Source: Planctomycetota bacterium (lineage in GTDB: Bacteria; Planctomycetota; Phycisphaerae; WQYP01). Taken from it: DNA of 21,761 nucleotides. Of this stretch, positions 1 to 7,812 are shown piece after piece. The number at the start of each line of letters is the position of its first letter. Position 1 is the first letter of the stretch. The position numbers were made by a program, and so were the translations under genes. The stretch spans positions 1 to 21,761 of the forward strand of contig JAJZGH010000051.1 in NCBI GenBank assembly GCA_021798635.1, in the 5' to 3' direction. Below the pieces are notes generated by a model. It was not told where the DNA came from, made no database searches, and saw only the letters and a list, made by a program, of their open reading frames with translations.

Positions 1-1738
1 ATAACCGCGCCCCAGTTTCACACCGCCCACAACGCGCCGTCGATCGTTCCCTCCCGCCAAAATAACCCACAGCAAAAACCGGGCCGGACGCTACTGGGTC
101 CACCCGTCCCAGCGCGGCGTTGGTTGTTTGTTCAAAGTACGCCCGATTGGGCAGACCGGTTAGCGGATCATGGATGGACAAGTGTTCCAAGCGGCGGCGT
201 TGGCGGTGGGATCGGAGTGCCACGCCGGCGTTATTTGCCAATTGCGTCAAGAGTTTCTGTATATCCGGTGTAAAAAAACTGCCCTGCCGCGCTATTACCA
301 CCAGTACAGCCTCCGGCCGGCCGTCCACGCCCGGAATTGGAAAACCCGCAAATCCGCCCTGTCGATATTTTCTGACATTCTCTATCCAGGGCGTCAGATG
401 CGGATCATGCCGGGCATCCGCGATGGTGACGCACGCATTGAGTCTGTATACCTGTCCGGTAACACCCCATCCTTCGGGTTTTGTTGGATCAATACTTACG
501 GTTGCCGGCAAAGGCAGGGTATCATTTGAACCGCTGGTGACAATATGTGCCTGCATGTGTTGCTCGTCAATGACACTGACATAGGCCAGAACCGCGTCCG
601 TGGATTCCATAATTGTTTTGGAAAGCAGTTTGTACATCCCTTCCGGAGCCGGGTCGGTAAGCAATATTTGATTGACCTGCTCCAGGGCATGCTGGCAGTG
701 CTGCAATCGTTTTAAGGTGCGATCGGTTTGTATCCGCGTCAGCGCTACGCCAATATCTGCGGCCAAGCGAGTGAGCAATTCTTCGGCCCCGAACGGAAAG
801 GGAGCGGCTTCTGTGCGATAAATACTTAATAAGCCGCGATGTCCATCCTGGGTTTGGAACGGCGCGGCGATCGAACCGGTAATGCCAAAGTACCGGATGC
901 GCGCAACCCAAGGGCTGAAAGAAGTATCCGGATTCGTCCAATCAGAGACCACTACCTTGCCTGTTGCCAAGGCTATGCCGCCCGGCCCGCGTCCCTCCGC
1001 CTGCGTGGGCAAACTATATATTCGCAACTTTCGAGCATAAGCCGCTGCCGGGCCCGCCGCAGCCCGGATATGCAGCCATTGTGTGTGCGAATCAACGGTT
1101 CCCACCCACACCAATGGCAATTTAAGGTGCTCCTCCAGCGTATGAACCACCGCATGAAGCAACGTGGATACGGATGCGGAACTGCCTAATACCTGATTGG
1201 TAATTCGCAGGGCGTCATAAAATCCGTCGCGTAATTCGATTCCCGCCAGGTGTGCCCGACGATACCCCGCGAGATGCCAACCCTCGTCAAGGTGCATCCG
1301 CTTGTAAAGTGCGCTGCGGAGAACTTCTCGATCCTCCGGCGGAATTTCCAGCAAAGTTCGATTTAATTCCTGAGCAAACGCCGCATACGCGCAGGAAATC
1401 CAGGAAATCGACACGCCCAGGCGGTAATGCAACTGCCCCAATTCAACCAACGCCGCGGCGCGATCCGGGTCGATATGGGGTGCCAGCATACTGCGATAAT
1501 GTTCCGCGAGATGACCCTTCAGGCGGTTTAGTTGTTCCGCCGGCATGTGTGAAATTAACTTGGCCGTGGCCGGAACCGTTTCCAGCCACGTATAAAAGTG
1601 TTCCGTGAATTCGCCGACGTGCTCAAGCAATGCCGGAGCGTAATGTTCCAACGCGACCTGCTCCGGCTGATTTAAGGCCAGCAGTTCCGCGAGTTGGAGA
1701 ATGTCAGATAATCCATCCTGCACCGCGCCAGTTTCCAT
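1..1738 (-). CDS. Globin-coupled sensor with two GAF domains and a GGDEF start (partial)
   Basis: This is an uninterrupted reading frame from an ATG at 1738 to the window edge, about 579 codons, with AGGAG ten bases upstream of the ATG. Residues 1 to about 165 look like a protoglobin or globin-coupled sensor domain, with a probable haem-proximal His at residue 104 in the context LGQLHYRLGV. Two GAF-like domains follow at roughly 190-335 and 365-510, and a GGDEF N-terminus at 522-533 (HDPLTGLPNRAYF). In this family a haem-bound gas such as O2 controls cyclic-di-GMP synthesis, so the inferred role is a cytoplasmic gas-responsive signalling protein. After residue 553 the translation stops resembling GGDEF, while the +1 frame gives a hydrophobic strand FLLWVILAGG followed by KLGRGYG, so a one-base frameshift near 74-78 is likely. 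The real C-terminus lies outside the window. It is divergent from the M67 peptidase gene. Confidence 0.8.
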   Translation of the reverse strand, partial: METGAVQDGLSDILQLAELLALNQPEQVALEHYAPALLEHVGEFTEHFYTWLETVPATAKLISHMPAEQLNRLKGHLAEHYRSMLAPHIDPDRAAALVELGQLHYRLGVSISWISCAYAAFAQELNRTLLEIPPEDREVLRSALYKRMHLDEGWHLAGYRRAHLAGIELRDGFYDALRITNQVLGSSASVSTLLHAVVHTLEEHLKLPLVWVGTVDSHTQWLHIRAAAGPAAAYARKLRIYSLPTQAEGRGPGGIALATGKVVVSDWTNPDTSFSPWVARIRYFGITGSIAAPFQTQDGHRGLLSIYRTEAAPFPFGAEELLTRLAADIGVALTRIQTDRTLKRLQHCQHALEQVNQILLTDPAPEGMYKLLSKTIMESTDAVLAYVSVIDEQHMQAHIVTSGSNDTLPLPATVSIDPTKPEGWGVTGQVYRLNACVTIADARHDPHLTPWIENVRKYRQGGFAGFPIPGVDGRPEAVLVVIARQGSFFTPDIQKLLTQLANNAGVALRSHRQRRRLEHLSIHDPLTGLPNRAYFEQTTNAALGRVDPVASGPVFAVGYFGGRERSTARCGRCETGARL

Positions 1739-1839
1739 TTTTACCGCTCCTGCCGACCATACCACAGAGACAGTGAATTGAACTTCGTCTATATTCTATG
1801 AATGCCCAGCCCGCTTGCAAATGCCAGGAGACGGCTTTT

Positions 1840-2283
1840 ATGACAACCTCGAAAAAAACATTTCGCATTTCCCGCCGTGCGCTGGAACTCGCGCGTGGCC
1901 ATGCCCAACGGGACTACCCCTTTGAAGCCTGCGGATTTCTGATCGGTGAGCGTAATGCCCACCTCACGCATGTAGCATACGCTGTGGCCGCCGCCAACAA
2001 TGCCCCTCCGGAAATGCGGGCGCGTGCTTATGCCATCGACCCGCGCGAATGGCGGCGCGTTGAAGAGCATGCGGACCTCCTGCATCATGCTGTTGTCGGT
2101 ATTTACCATTCCCATCCGGATTACAGCGCCGTTATAAGCCGCACCGATGCCGAAGCGCTCTGGCCTGCTCTGGTCTATCTAATTATTCCAGCCGGCTCAA
2201 TGCAGCATCAGCCCCCTATCGCGTGGCTGCTTGACGATGATACCGGCCTGATACGCTCATGCCCCCTGGAGGTCACGCCGTAA
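1840..2283 (+). CDS. M67 family (JAB1/MPN/Mov34, JAMM) metallopeptidase
   Basis: This encodes 147 residues from the ATG at 1840, chosen because AGGAG sits nine bases upstream. An upstream in-frame ATG at 1798 has no such site. The JAMM zinc signature is complete: Glu29 in PFEACGFLIG, then His90-Ser-His92-Pro, Ser100 and Asp103, which is the HxHPx7SxxD pattern. Proteins of this size are single-domain bacterial JAMM proteases. Characterised relatives cleave C-terminal extensions from ubiquitin-like or sulfur-carrier proteins of the ThiS/MoaD type. No sulfur-carrier gene is visible nearby, so the substrate cannot be named from context. It is probably cytoplasmic, as there is no signal peptide or membrane segment. 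It is divergent from the globin-GGDEF gene and convergent with the HD-GYP gene, 27 bases away, so it is probably transcribed alone. Confidence 0.85.
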   Translation: MTTSKKTFRISRRALELARGHAQRDYPFEACGFLIGERNAHLTHVAYAVAAANNAPPEMRARAYAIDPREWRRVEEHADLLHHAVVGIYHSHPDYSAVISRTDAEALWPALVYLIIPAGSMQHQPPIAWLLDDDTGLIRSCPLEVTP

Positions 2284-2310
2284 TGTCCGGGGACACTGTG
2301 CAACAAATTA

Positions 2311-3726
2311 TCACGCGGCGTGGTACGCGGGGCCTTGCAGAGACTTCTTCAACGCATCCAGACAATCCGGATCAAAAGCGACGCCGCGGTCCTTCTCCAT
2401 AATCGCCAGCGACTCGGGGATACTGCGCCCGGGATGATACGGGCGGTCGGAAGTTAACGCGTCAAATACATCGGCGGTGGTGAGAATCCGCACCACTTGC
2501 GGAATTTCCGCTCCCATCAGGCCGCGGGGATACCCCTTGCCGTCCAGGCGTTCATGGTGCGATCCGGCGCTGAATGCCATGGATGAAAATACCGATACCC
2601 GATTAAGTATCTGCTCAGAAAAAACCGGATGCAGGCGAACGCGTGCCCATTCCTGATCATTGAGTTTTCCCGGTTTGTCCAGAATAGAATTGCTTACTCC
2701 CAGTTTGCCGATGTCATGCAGCAATCCCAGACGATTCAGCCAGCGGGCTTCGGCCGGCTTTATGCCGAATTGCCGACCAATGTCCAACGCGTAATCCGCC
2801 ACGCGATGACTGTGGCCATTGGTGAAGGGACTTTTCGAGTCGATCACATCCGCGAAACTCTGGGCAATTTGGTCAAGTTGTGCCTCATCAACATATTGCA
2901 CCAGATGTTGCGGCTCCAGCGTGCGCACAAGCGTATCGAGATCCTGGTCTTTGAGCATATTCCATAAGTCAGTTGTCGCGGCAACCTGTTCAAAGGCCTT
3001 TACCACCGCAGGATCAAACCACGTGCCCGAGCGACGCTTAACTTGCTCGAGTGCCTCTTTCGGGCCACTGATCGCATGAAATACTTCCGCCACCTGTGCC
3101 AGCAGGGCGATGCGGCTTTCAATGGGAATAACCAATCCCTCCGCCCCGCCCGGATTTCCCCCGCCGTTCCAATGTTCATCCAACCGACGAATGCCGTCGG
3201 CCACGGGCATGGCAAAACCAATGCGTGCGGCAATGCCGGCACCACGTTCACAGCGGGCGGTGATAAGTTCGCGTGAAAGCTCTCTGCCATGAATCGCTAA
3301 ATGTACGAGTTTACCCACGCGCTTGCGCAACGGGGCATTCGGTGCCAGGTTGCCCACCACGAACCGCGTGAGCTGGGAAATACTTTGCGTATCAATTTGG
3401 CGGAATCGGCTTTTCACCTCCAGATCATCACTATCATATAGTTCGCAGACGCGGGCAGCATTGCTTGAGCAACCGATGTCTTTGAGCAAAAGCGTGTAAT
3501 ACAGATGCGAAAGTGTCTCTACCGGCAAGCCCATCTGGTTACCGATATTCATGCCGATCCAGCATACGCGAATACAATGGCCCGCCGGCAGCCCTTCCGT
3601 CAGATCCAACGCATAACTCAAAGCCCCGATGACTTCCGACAACGCCATGCGCTGGCCTGAGCTATTTCTTTCATCTCCAACACCATGCAACGACGTCATG
3701 GGGAGTATTGATGCCATCGGCGTCAT
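2311..3726 (-). CDS. HD-GYP domain protein with a degenerate N-terminal HD repeat
   Basis: This encodes about 471 residues from the ATG at 3726, preceded by AGGG eight bases upstream. A GTG at 3774 would add 16 residues but has only an AAAGG directly abutting it. The C-terminal half is a canonical HD-GYP phosphodiesterase domain, with His337-Asp338 in HDIGK and HHERLDGKGYP at 390-400, a family that hydrolyses cyclic-di-GMP. The N-terminal half resembles a second HD-GYP copy that has lost its metal ligands: LKDIG stands where LHDIG would be, and a WNGGGNPGG stretch replaces the GYP segment. The first copy may be structural or regulatory. There is no membrane segment, so it is probably cytoplasmic. 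With the globin-GGDEF gene nearby, cyclic-di-GMP turnover is a local theme, although the two genes are not in one operon. Confidence 0.88.
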   Translation of the reverse strand: MTPMASILPMTSLHGVGDERNSSGQRMALSEVIGALSYALDLTEGLPAGHCIRVCWIGMNIGNQMGLPVETLSHLYYTLLLKDIGCSSNAARVCELYDSDDLEVKSRFRQIDTQSISQLTRFVVGNLAPNAPLRKRVGKLVHLAIHGRELSRELITARCERGAGIAARIGFAMPVADGIRRLDEHWNGGGNPGGAEGLVIPIESRIALLAQVAEVFHAISGPKEALEQVKRRSGTWFDPAVVKAFEQVAATTDLWNMLKDQDLDTLVRTLEPQHLVQYVDEAQLDQIAQSFADVIDSKSPFTNGHSHRVADYALDIGRQFGIKPAEARWLNRLGLLHDIGKLGVSNSILDKPGKLNDQEWARVRLHPVFSEQILNRVSVFSSMAFSAGSHHERLDGKGYPRGLMGAEIPQVVRILTTADVFDALTSDRPYHPGRSIPESLAIMEKDRGVAFDPDCLDALKKSLQGPAYHAA

Positions 3727-3906
3727 GATCGTTACCCTGTAGCGTGAAAAAAGCGAGCGCTTCTTGCACAACACCCTTTAACCAACACACAACATGCAGG
3801 TGCCACAGGCACCGCGACGTGAACCTGAAGATCATCGGCAATCTGCAGATGACCGGGGCAGGAAAATCTGTGGGCTTTTTCTTATGGGACGATTGTTAAG
3901 CAAGGC

Positions 3907-4878
3907 TCAGGCTTTGGGCGGTTCAATGGGGTCTACCGTGGCCGCGGCGAACCAGTGGGAAACCGGGGAAACAGCGCGGCATTCCGGACATTGAATTTCC
4001 GTATTCATAAACGACGCATGGCAGTTTGGGCATTGCCCATGGGAGGCAAACATGTCAAAATGCGTTGAGCAATTGGCGCACGTCCAGAAAGCGCCAACCC
4101 GGGCACCCTGCTCGCAATTGGGGCAACGGTACTGCGAATGGCGGGGAATTTTACTCATCGTCATCAGCCGCGTTGATTGGCGATACGCATTGACCGCTTC
4201 AAAAATCAAAAACGCCGAAATAGCCATCATATAAATTTGGCCGCTCTTAAACGCCCAGAGCGCCAGCAGTCCGGAACCCAACAGCCCCACAACCGATGCG
4301 ATGCGTAACGCCAAACCCTCGCCGGTAACAAACCAAAGCAGTGACCACAGAATTTTTCCGCCGTCCAACGGATACACCGGAAGCATATTAAAAATCAGCA
4401 GAACAATATTGATCAGCACCACCCGCGACAAAAACCTGCCCAGGTTGCCGGCCGTGGCGGGTGTATTGAACAGCAACTCCAGAAAATTATGCGGCGTCAG
4501 TGCCAGGTGCGGGGCCACGGTCAGCCAGAATATGCCCACAGTAATGGGAATCAAAATCACATTTACCAGCGGCCCGGCTACAATGCTCCAAAGCATGGCT
4601 CCCGGTCGCCAAGGTGGAGAAACATAGGCAAAACCACCAAAAGGCCAAAGAATAATCGTGTCCGCGCTTCCCCCCACCGATCGGCACGCCAAGGCATGGC
4701 CGAATTCATGTATCAGCACAATGCCAAATAGCGCCACGATTTCCAGAAACTGCCAGACTTCACTGGAGTAATAATGCCCGCGGGAACTCATTTCAAAAAG
4801 TAAAATAAGAAACCAGGAAATATGCAGATAAACGGTGATACCGAAAATCTTAAAGAGTCGTATTGATCCGGTGCGCAT
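3907..4878 (-). CDS. M50 site-2-type intramembrane metalloprotease with C-terminal double zinc ribbon
   Basis: This encodes 323 residues from the ATG at 4878, with GGAG eight bases upstream. Several hydrophobic segments fill residues 10 to about 235. The zinc motif HEFGH is at 57-61 and the second M50 motif NMLPVYPLDGG at 164-174, supplying Asp172, so the active site looks intact. The family cuts transmembrane substrates inside the lipid bilayer, often anti-sigma factors or signal-peptide remnants. The soluble tail, about residues 250-310, contains four CxxC pairs (CPNC, CANC, CPNC, CPEC), which fits two zinc ribbons, and this is an uncommon addition to the SpoIVFB-like group. The tail could recruit substrates or a partner, but that is inference. 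An inverted repeat in the leader overlaps the ribosome binding site (see the regulatory entry). Confidence 0.88.
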   Translation of the reverse strand: MRTGSIRLFKIFGITVYLHISWFLILLFEMSSRGHYYSSEVWQFLEIVALFGIVLIHEFGHALACRSVGGSADTIILWPFGGFAYVSPPWRPGAMLWSIVAGPLVNVILIPITVGIFWLTVAPHLALTPHNFLELLFNTPATAGNLGRFLSRVVLINIVLLIFNMLPVYPLDGGKILWSLLWFVTGEGLALRIASVVGLLGSGLLALWAFKSGQIYMMAISAFLIFEAVNAYRQSTRLMTMSKIPRHSQYRCPNCEQGARVGAFWTCANCSTHFDMFASHGQCPNCHASFMNTEIQCPECRAVSPVSHWFAAATVDPIEPPKA

Positions 4879-4883
4879 TCATT

Positions 4884-4981
4884 GGCTCCAAACGCTTAGC
4901 TATTTTCAAGCCGCAACTGATCCGCTGATCTCGCCACGGCCATTGACATTGTAGCGGTTTTGTAATCGAAGCGTTGGAGCC
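4884..4981 (-). promoter_or_regulatory. Leader inverted repeat that can pair with the M50 gene's Shine-Dalgarno
   Basis: On the minus strand GGCTCCAACGCTT (4981-4969) is complementary to AAGCGTTTGGAGCC (4897-4884), giving 13 base pairs with one bulged U around a loop of about 71 bases. The right arm contains GGAG, the ribosome binding site of the M50 protease gene whose ATG is at 4878. The pairing is seen in the sequence; a role in controlling translation is inferred. Confidence 0.45.
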
Positions 4982-5020
4982 GGGAAAAGTTGTGCGGTAA
5001 GACGACGGCAGGTTACGTGC

Positions 5021-5425
5021 TTATGTTTTTTTACGCTTGGCAAATTGATGCATCCAGACAGTGGCATCGGCTTTGTCTAAGCGGTCGTCCGCCACGCCCA
5101 GGCCAAGGGCAGTAAGTTCGGCGTTGCTCGCCGTGAGGTCATGTCCATTGGCTTTCAGGAACGCAATTGCGGAAACAACGCTCGTACGCTTGTTTCCATC
5201 GTGAAACGCGTGGGCCTGGCATATATGAAACAAATAGGCCGCCGCCATCGCCGGTATGCCATCGTGCAGGTATTGCCCGCCGAACGCGGCCTGCGGCATC
5301 ATGACCGCCGATTCCAGCAGTCCACGATCGCGCAGGCCCGCCAGTCCCCCTTCGTGTGCGATGGTATCATCGTGTACGGTAATAACATCCTCGACACTTA
5401 GAAATGTAATTTCCGCCTTGCTCAT
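5021..5425 (-). CDS. doc: Doc-type (Fic/DOC fold) toxin
   Basis: This encodes 134 residues from the ATG at 5425, which overlaps the stop codon of the upstream antitoxin as ATGA, the usual sign of translational coupling in toxin-antitoxin pairs. The Fic/Doc motif is intact at residues 72-80 (HAFHDGNKR), with the catalytic His72 and the anion-binding Gly-Asn-Lys-Arg. Doc proteins phosphorylate elongation factor Tu and halt translation. The length matches the death-on-curing family, about 125-135 residues. The partner is an AbrB-fold protein rather than the Phd antitoxin of phage P1, so the pair is a hybrid module. All key motif residues are present, so the toxin is probably active. Confidence 0.88.
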   Translation of the reverse strand: MSKAEITFLSVEDVITVHDDTIAHEGGLAGLRDRGLLESAVMMPQAAFGGQYLHDGIPAMAAAYLFHICQAHAFHDGNKRTSVVSAIAFLKANGHDLTASNAELTALGLGVADDRLDKADATVWMHQFAKRKKT

Positions 5426-5655
5426 TTGGCCAGTTCCCGTAACGCTTTGGCATATTTTGCGCGAATTTCCTTCAGGGATTTTTCCAGCCGCTCCTTGCCA
5501 ATGCCGGCGTTCGTCGCCGTAAGAATGACTCTTGGACCATCCACGGTGATCTGCACCTGATCTCCAACGTGCCATCCCGCGAGGTCCAGCAAAGTTTTAT
5601 CCAGCGGTAACGCGCTGCCATTGCCAACTTTCCGAATCGTTTTTACCAATGTCAT
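5422..5655 (-). CDS. AbrB/SpoVT-fold (MazE-like) antitoxin partner of Doc
   Basis: This encodes 77 residues from the ATG at 5655, with AGGAG about eight bases upstream. Residues 1-48 match the swapped-hairpin AbrB fold: an opening VKTIRKVGNGSALPLDKTLL followed by GDQVQITVDGPRVIL. The remaining residues form a charged helix, roughly 52-77, of the type that wraps and neutralises a toxin. The gene overlaps doc by four bases. By family behaviour it would bind Doc and repress its own promoter. A short palindrome upstream (5690-5702) is a candidate operator. The pairing of an AbrB antitoxin with a Doc toxin is known but less common than Phd-Doc. Confidence 0.85.
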   Translation of the reverse strand: MTLVKTIRKVGNGSALPLDKTLLDLAGWHVGDQVQITVDGPRVILTATNAGIGKERLEKSLKEIRAKYAKALRELAK

Positions 5656-5689
5656 TCTGCAACTCCTGTCATGCCATACGAGATACTAC

Positions 5690-5702
5690 ATTACATTGTA
5701 AT
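5690..5702. promoter_or_regulatory. Candidate operator upstream of the AbrB-Doc pair
   Basis: ATTACATTGTAAT is a 13-base palindrome (ATTACA and TGTAAT around one central base) lying 35 bases upstream of the antitoxin start in an AT-rich segment. AbrB-fold antitoxins usually bind such symmetric sites for autoregulation. The palindrome is visible; binding is inferred. Confidence 0.4.
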
Positions 5703-5739
5703 AACGCCCGGCTAAGAAATCAAATAGGCTGGCGCGCTA

Positions 5740-7056
5740 TTATTGTCCTCTGCCCGCCTGCGCGAACGCTTCCAGCACATCGGCGAAAATAGTATCCGAA
5801 ACGGCGATGCCCGCTTCAGTTAGTGTCAGGTTGCCGTTGCGGACGTCCCAAAAGCCCAGCGTGCTATACCGTGGCAAAAGTGTATTCAAAATGGCCAGAG
5901 CATCCACGCGAGTACGCTGCTGAAATTCCTGAAGCCCAATTCCTTCAGTGAGCCGCAATTCCAGAATTGCCAGTTCTCCCCACCGCGCAAAACCCGTGAG
6001 GCGTTCAATTTCTGTTATCGGTATGACGGGGGTGCCGGAATTTAGCGTGTCGATATACCGCGTTAAGCTTGGAACATTTTTCCACCGAAACCCGGAATGA
6101 TAACCCGCCGCCGAGGGGCCAACGGCCAGATGATTTCGCGCTTTCCAGTAATTGATATTATGTTCACAAGCTTTGCCCGCTTGTGCATAATTGGAAATTT
6201 CATAACGCGCAAATCCCTCCGCCGCCAGGCGATCTCGGGTGTGTTGCAGCATCGCTATTTCCAGATCATCGGAAGCGGGCGTAAATTCCCCGTGCTTCAT
6301 CCGCGCGGTCATGGGGGTATTGGGTTCATACATCAGGCCATAGCAGGAAAGATGCGTGGAATCCAGCTCAATGGCGCGGGCCAGATTTTTATCCCAATCC
6401 GCAAGACTCTGCCCGGGAATACCGAAAATTAAATCCAGATTCAGATTATCTATTCCCACGCGTCGCGCGATTTCCATGGCAACGGGAACGCTTTCCGGAT
6501 TATGGTCCCGTTGCAAAACGGCCAATTCCGTTGCGGAAAAACTCTGGGCACCAAAGCTGATACGATTCACGCCCCCGCCGCGCAAAATTTTAGCGCGCCG
6601 GACGTCAAAGGTGTTTGGGTTTGCTTCCACGGTATATTCAATCACGCGCTCAAATTTTACGGCGCTGTTAATTTGTGCCATCAGCCGTGTCAGCGCCTCC
6701 GGCGGTAGCAGCGTGGGCGTGCCGCCGCCGATAAAAATTGTTTTCGGTGCCGGGCGGCCAAAGTGGATAACCTGCAACTCCAATTCTCGACCCAAGGCGT
6801 CAAGAAAGGCGTCCACTTGGTCTAAGTGGCCGGCCAAGGAGAAAAAATCGCAATAATGACACTTACTGGTGCAAAACGGTATATGCACATAAAGCGCATC
6901 AATGACCGAATTTGCATCAAATTCGCCCTTTGCCGGTAGGCCGAAAAAGCCATTCTCCCTTCGCTGCCCGGCCTGTGGCAACGGGAATTCAAAAATTTTG
7001 GGACGCGGACTATCGTTTTTACTTCCCGCTTCGGCTATAATTTTGTCATGCTGCAT
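5740..7056 (-). CDS. hemW: HemW-like radical SAM protein (haem chaperone, formerly coproporphyrinogen oxidase-like)
   Basis: The frame contains the HemW signature ALYVHIPFCTSKCHYCDFFS, with the CxxxCxxC cluster that binds the 4Fe-4S centre and SAM. It also has the glycine-rich IFIGGGTPTLL, a VEANPNTFD segment, HLSCYGLMYEPNTPM and a C-terminal HemW domain. The family binds haem and delivers it to respiratory enzymes. It was long annotated as oxygen-independent coproporphyrinogen III oxidase, but the extra cysteine of true HemN (CxxxCxxCxC) is not seen here, since Phe follows CDF. The start is uncertain. ATG at 7056 gives 438 residues, and a GTG at 7116 would add 20. Neither has a good ribosome binding site, and both carry a longer N-terminal extension, about 45-65 residues, than usual. 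It is divergent from the FHA gene. Confidence 0.9.
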   Translation of the reverse strand: MQHDKIIAEAGSKNDSPRPKIFEFPLPQAGQRRENGFFGLPAKGEFDANSVIDALYVHIPFCTSKCHYCDFFSLAGHLDQVDAFLDALGRELELQVIHFGRPAPKTIFIGGGTPTLLPPEALTRLMAQINSAVKFERVIEYTVEANPNTFDVRRAKILRGGGVNRISFGAQSFSATELAVLQRDHNPESVPVAMEIARRVGIDNLNLDLIFGIPGQSLADWDKNLARAIELDSTHLSCYGLMYEPNTPMTARMKHGEFTPASDDLEIAMLQHTRDRLAAEGFARYEISNYAQAGKACEHNINYWKARNHLAVGPSAAGYHSGFRWKNVPSLTRYIDTLNSGTPVIPITEIERLTGFARWGELAILELRLTEGIGLQEFQQRTRVDALAILNTLLPRYSTLGFWDVRNGNLTLTEAGIAVSDTIFADVLEAFAQAGRGQ

Positions 7057-7131
7057 GGCGTTGTGGCCGATAAATTCTCGTAGTTTAGCATAAATCCCGA
7101 ATGAAGGGATATGCACAAACGGAGGCCGCTG

Positions 7132-7653
7132 ATGGATTTAGTTCTTGTCATTTTCAAAGAGGACGGACAGAGGCGCGAATTTTCTCTGCTCAAAGAGCGG
7201 ACATCCATTGGAAGATCCGATGAGTCTGACTTGCAGATTCCGCTGCCCACGGTCTCCCGTAACCATTGTGAAGTTGTGATTCAGGACAATGCGCCGATTC
7301 TCAAAGACATTGATAGCTCCAATGGCACGTACCATAACAACCAGCGCATCACAGGTTCTCAAACGTTGGTGGCCGGTGATCATATTCGCGTGGGGCCTGT
7401 GACTTTCACTGTCGTAATTGACGGCGAGCCGCAGCAGATTAAACCTATTCGCACCATCCTGGGTGATATGGGCATGGAGCCTGTTCAGGACCATTCCATA
7501 ACCGAAACCGGCGAAACGGTGGATGTCGCACCGGACGGAGATATTCCTATCGCTCATCCTATCGAAGATGAAGTAAGTTTAGATGATGAAGGCGATGACA
7601 CGGATCCACTCAAAGCGCTTGAAAATCTCGATTCCCAGCAATCACGCCGCTAA
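7132..7653 (+). CDS. FHA domain protein with acidic tail
   Basis: This encodes 173 residues from the ATG at 7132, preceded by GGAGG at seven bases. An in-frame ATG at 7111 would place that site inside the gene, so it is not favoured. Residues 1 to about 97 form a forkhead-associated domain with the phosphothreonine-binding residues in order: SIGRS, then VSRNH, then SSNGTYHN. The remaining 75 residues are rich in Asp and Glu and are probably disordered. FHA domains bind phosphothreonine peptides, usually downstream of Ser/Thr kinases or within secretion systems. No kinase or phosphatase is visible in the window, so the partner is unknown. It is cytoplasmic, with no membrane segment, and divergent from hemW. 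Confidence 0.88.
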   Translation: MDLVLVIFKEDGQRREFSLLKERTSIGRSDESDLQIPLPTVSRNHCEVVIQDNAPILKDIDSSNGTYHNNQRITGSQTLVAGDHIRVGPVTFTVVIDGEPQQIKPIRTILGDMGMEPVQDHSITETGETVDVAPDGDIPIAHPIEDEVSLDDEGDDTDPLKALENLDSQQSRR

Positions 7654-7741
7654 GGAACCATGCCGAAAGAATATATGATCCGCAGTGGATTTCATAGGCC
7701 ACCAGTGCAGCCGCCAGTGCGGTACTCCAGCCAACGTGCGA

Positions 7742-7812
7742 TCAAGGTTTGGTCCAGTTCTCCAGAGGCAGGTCTGGGATTCTGGCGAATTCTCTTACAG
7801 ATAACGTATCAC
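7742..7812 (-). pseudogene. vapC: vapC toxin remnant: N-terminal and C-terminal ends joined by an internal deletion
   Basis: A GTG at 7812 overlaps the vapB stop as GTGA, exactly where vapC normally begins, and encodes VIRYL followed at once by TAA. In the next frame the same DNA continues as VREFARIPDLPLENWTKP and a stop at 7742, which matches the characteristic C-terminus of VapC PIN-domain RNases (NxREFxRIPGLxxENW). About 110 residues, including nearly all of the acidic catalytic site, are missing. The simplest reading is an internal deletion with a frame change. The product cannot be an active RNase. Confidence 0.75.

Noticed and set aside
120..584. Plus-strand open frames at 120-584 and 170-529
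   Set aside because: They lie opposite the continuous minus-strand globin-GAF-GGDEF frame, have no family resemblance and no ribosome binding site.
3799..3813. GGTGCC-ACA-GGCACC hairpin between two minus-strand genes
   Set aside because: It is a short perfect stem with no T run on either side, so a terminator call is not supported.
3846..3885. CAGAT/ATCTG stem followed by CTTTTTCTT on the plus strand
   Set aside because: The stem is only five pairs, is not adjacent to the T run, and no plus-strand gene precedes it.
7117..7131. Shared promoter between hemW and the FHA gene
   Set aside because: No convincing -35/-10 pair with correct spacing was found on either strand.
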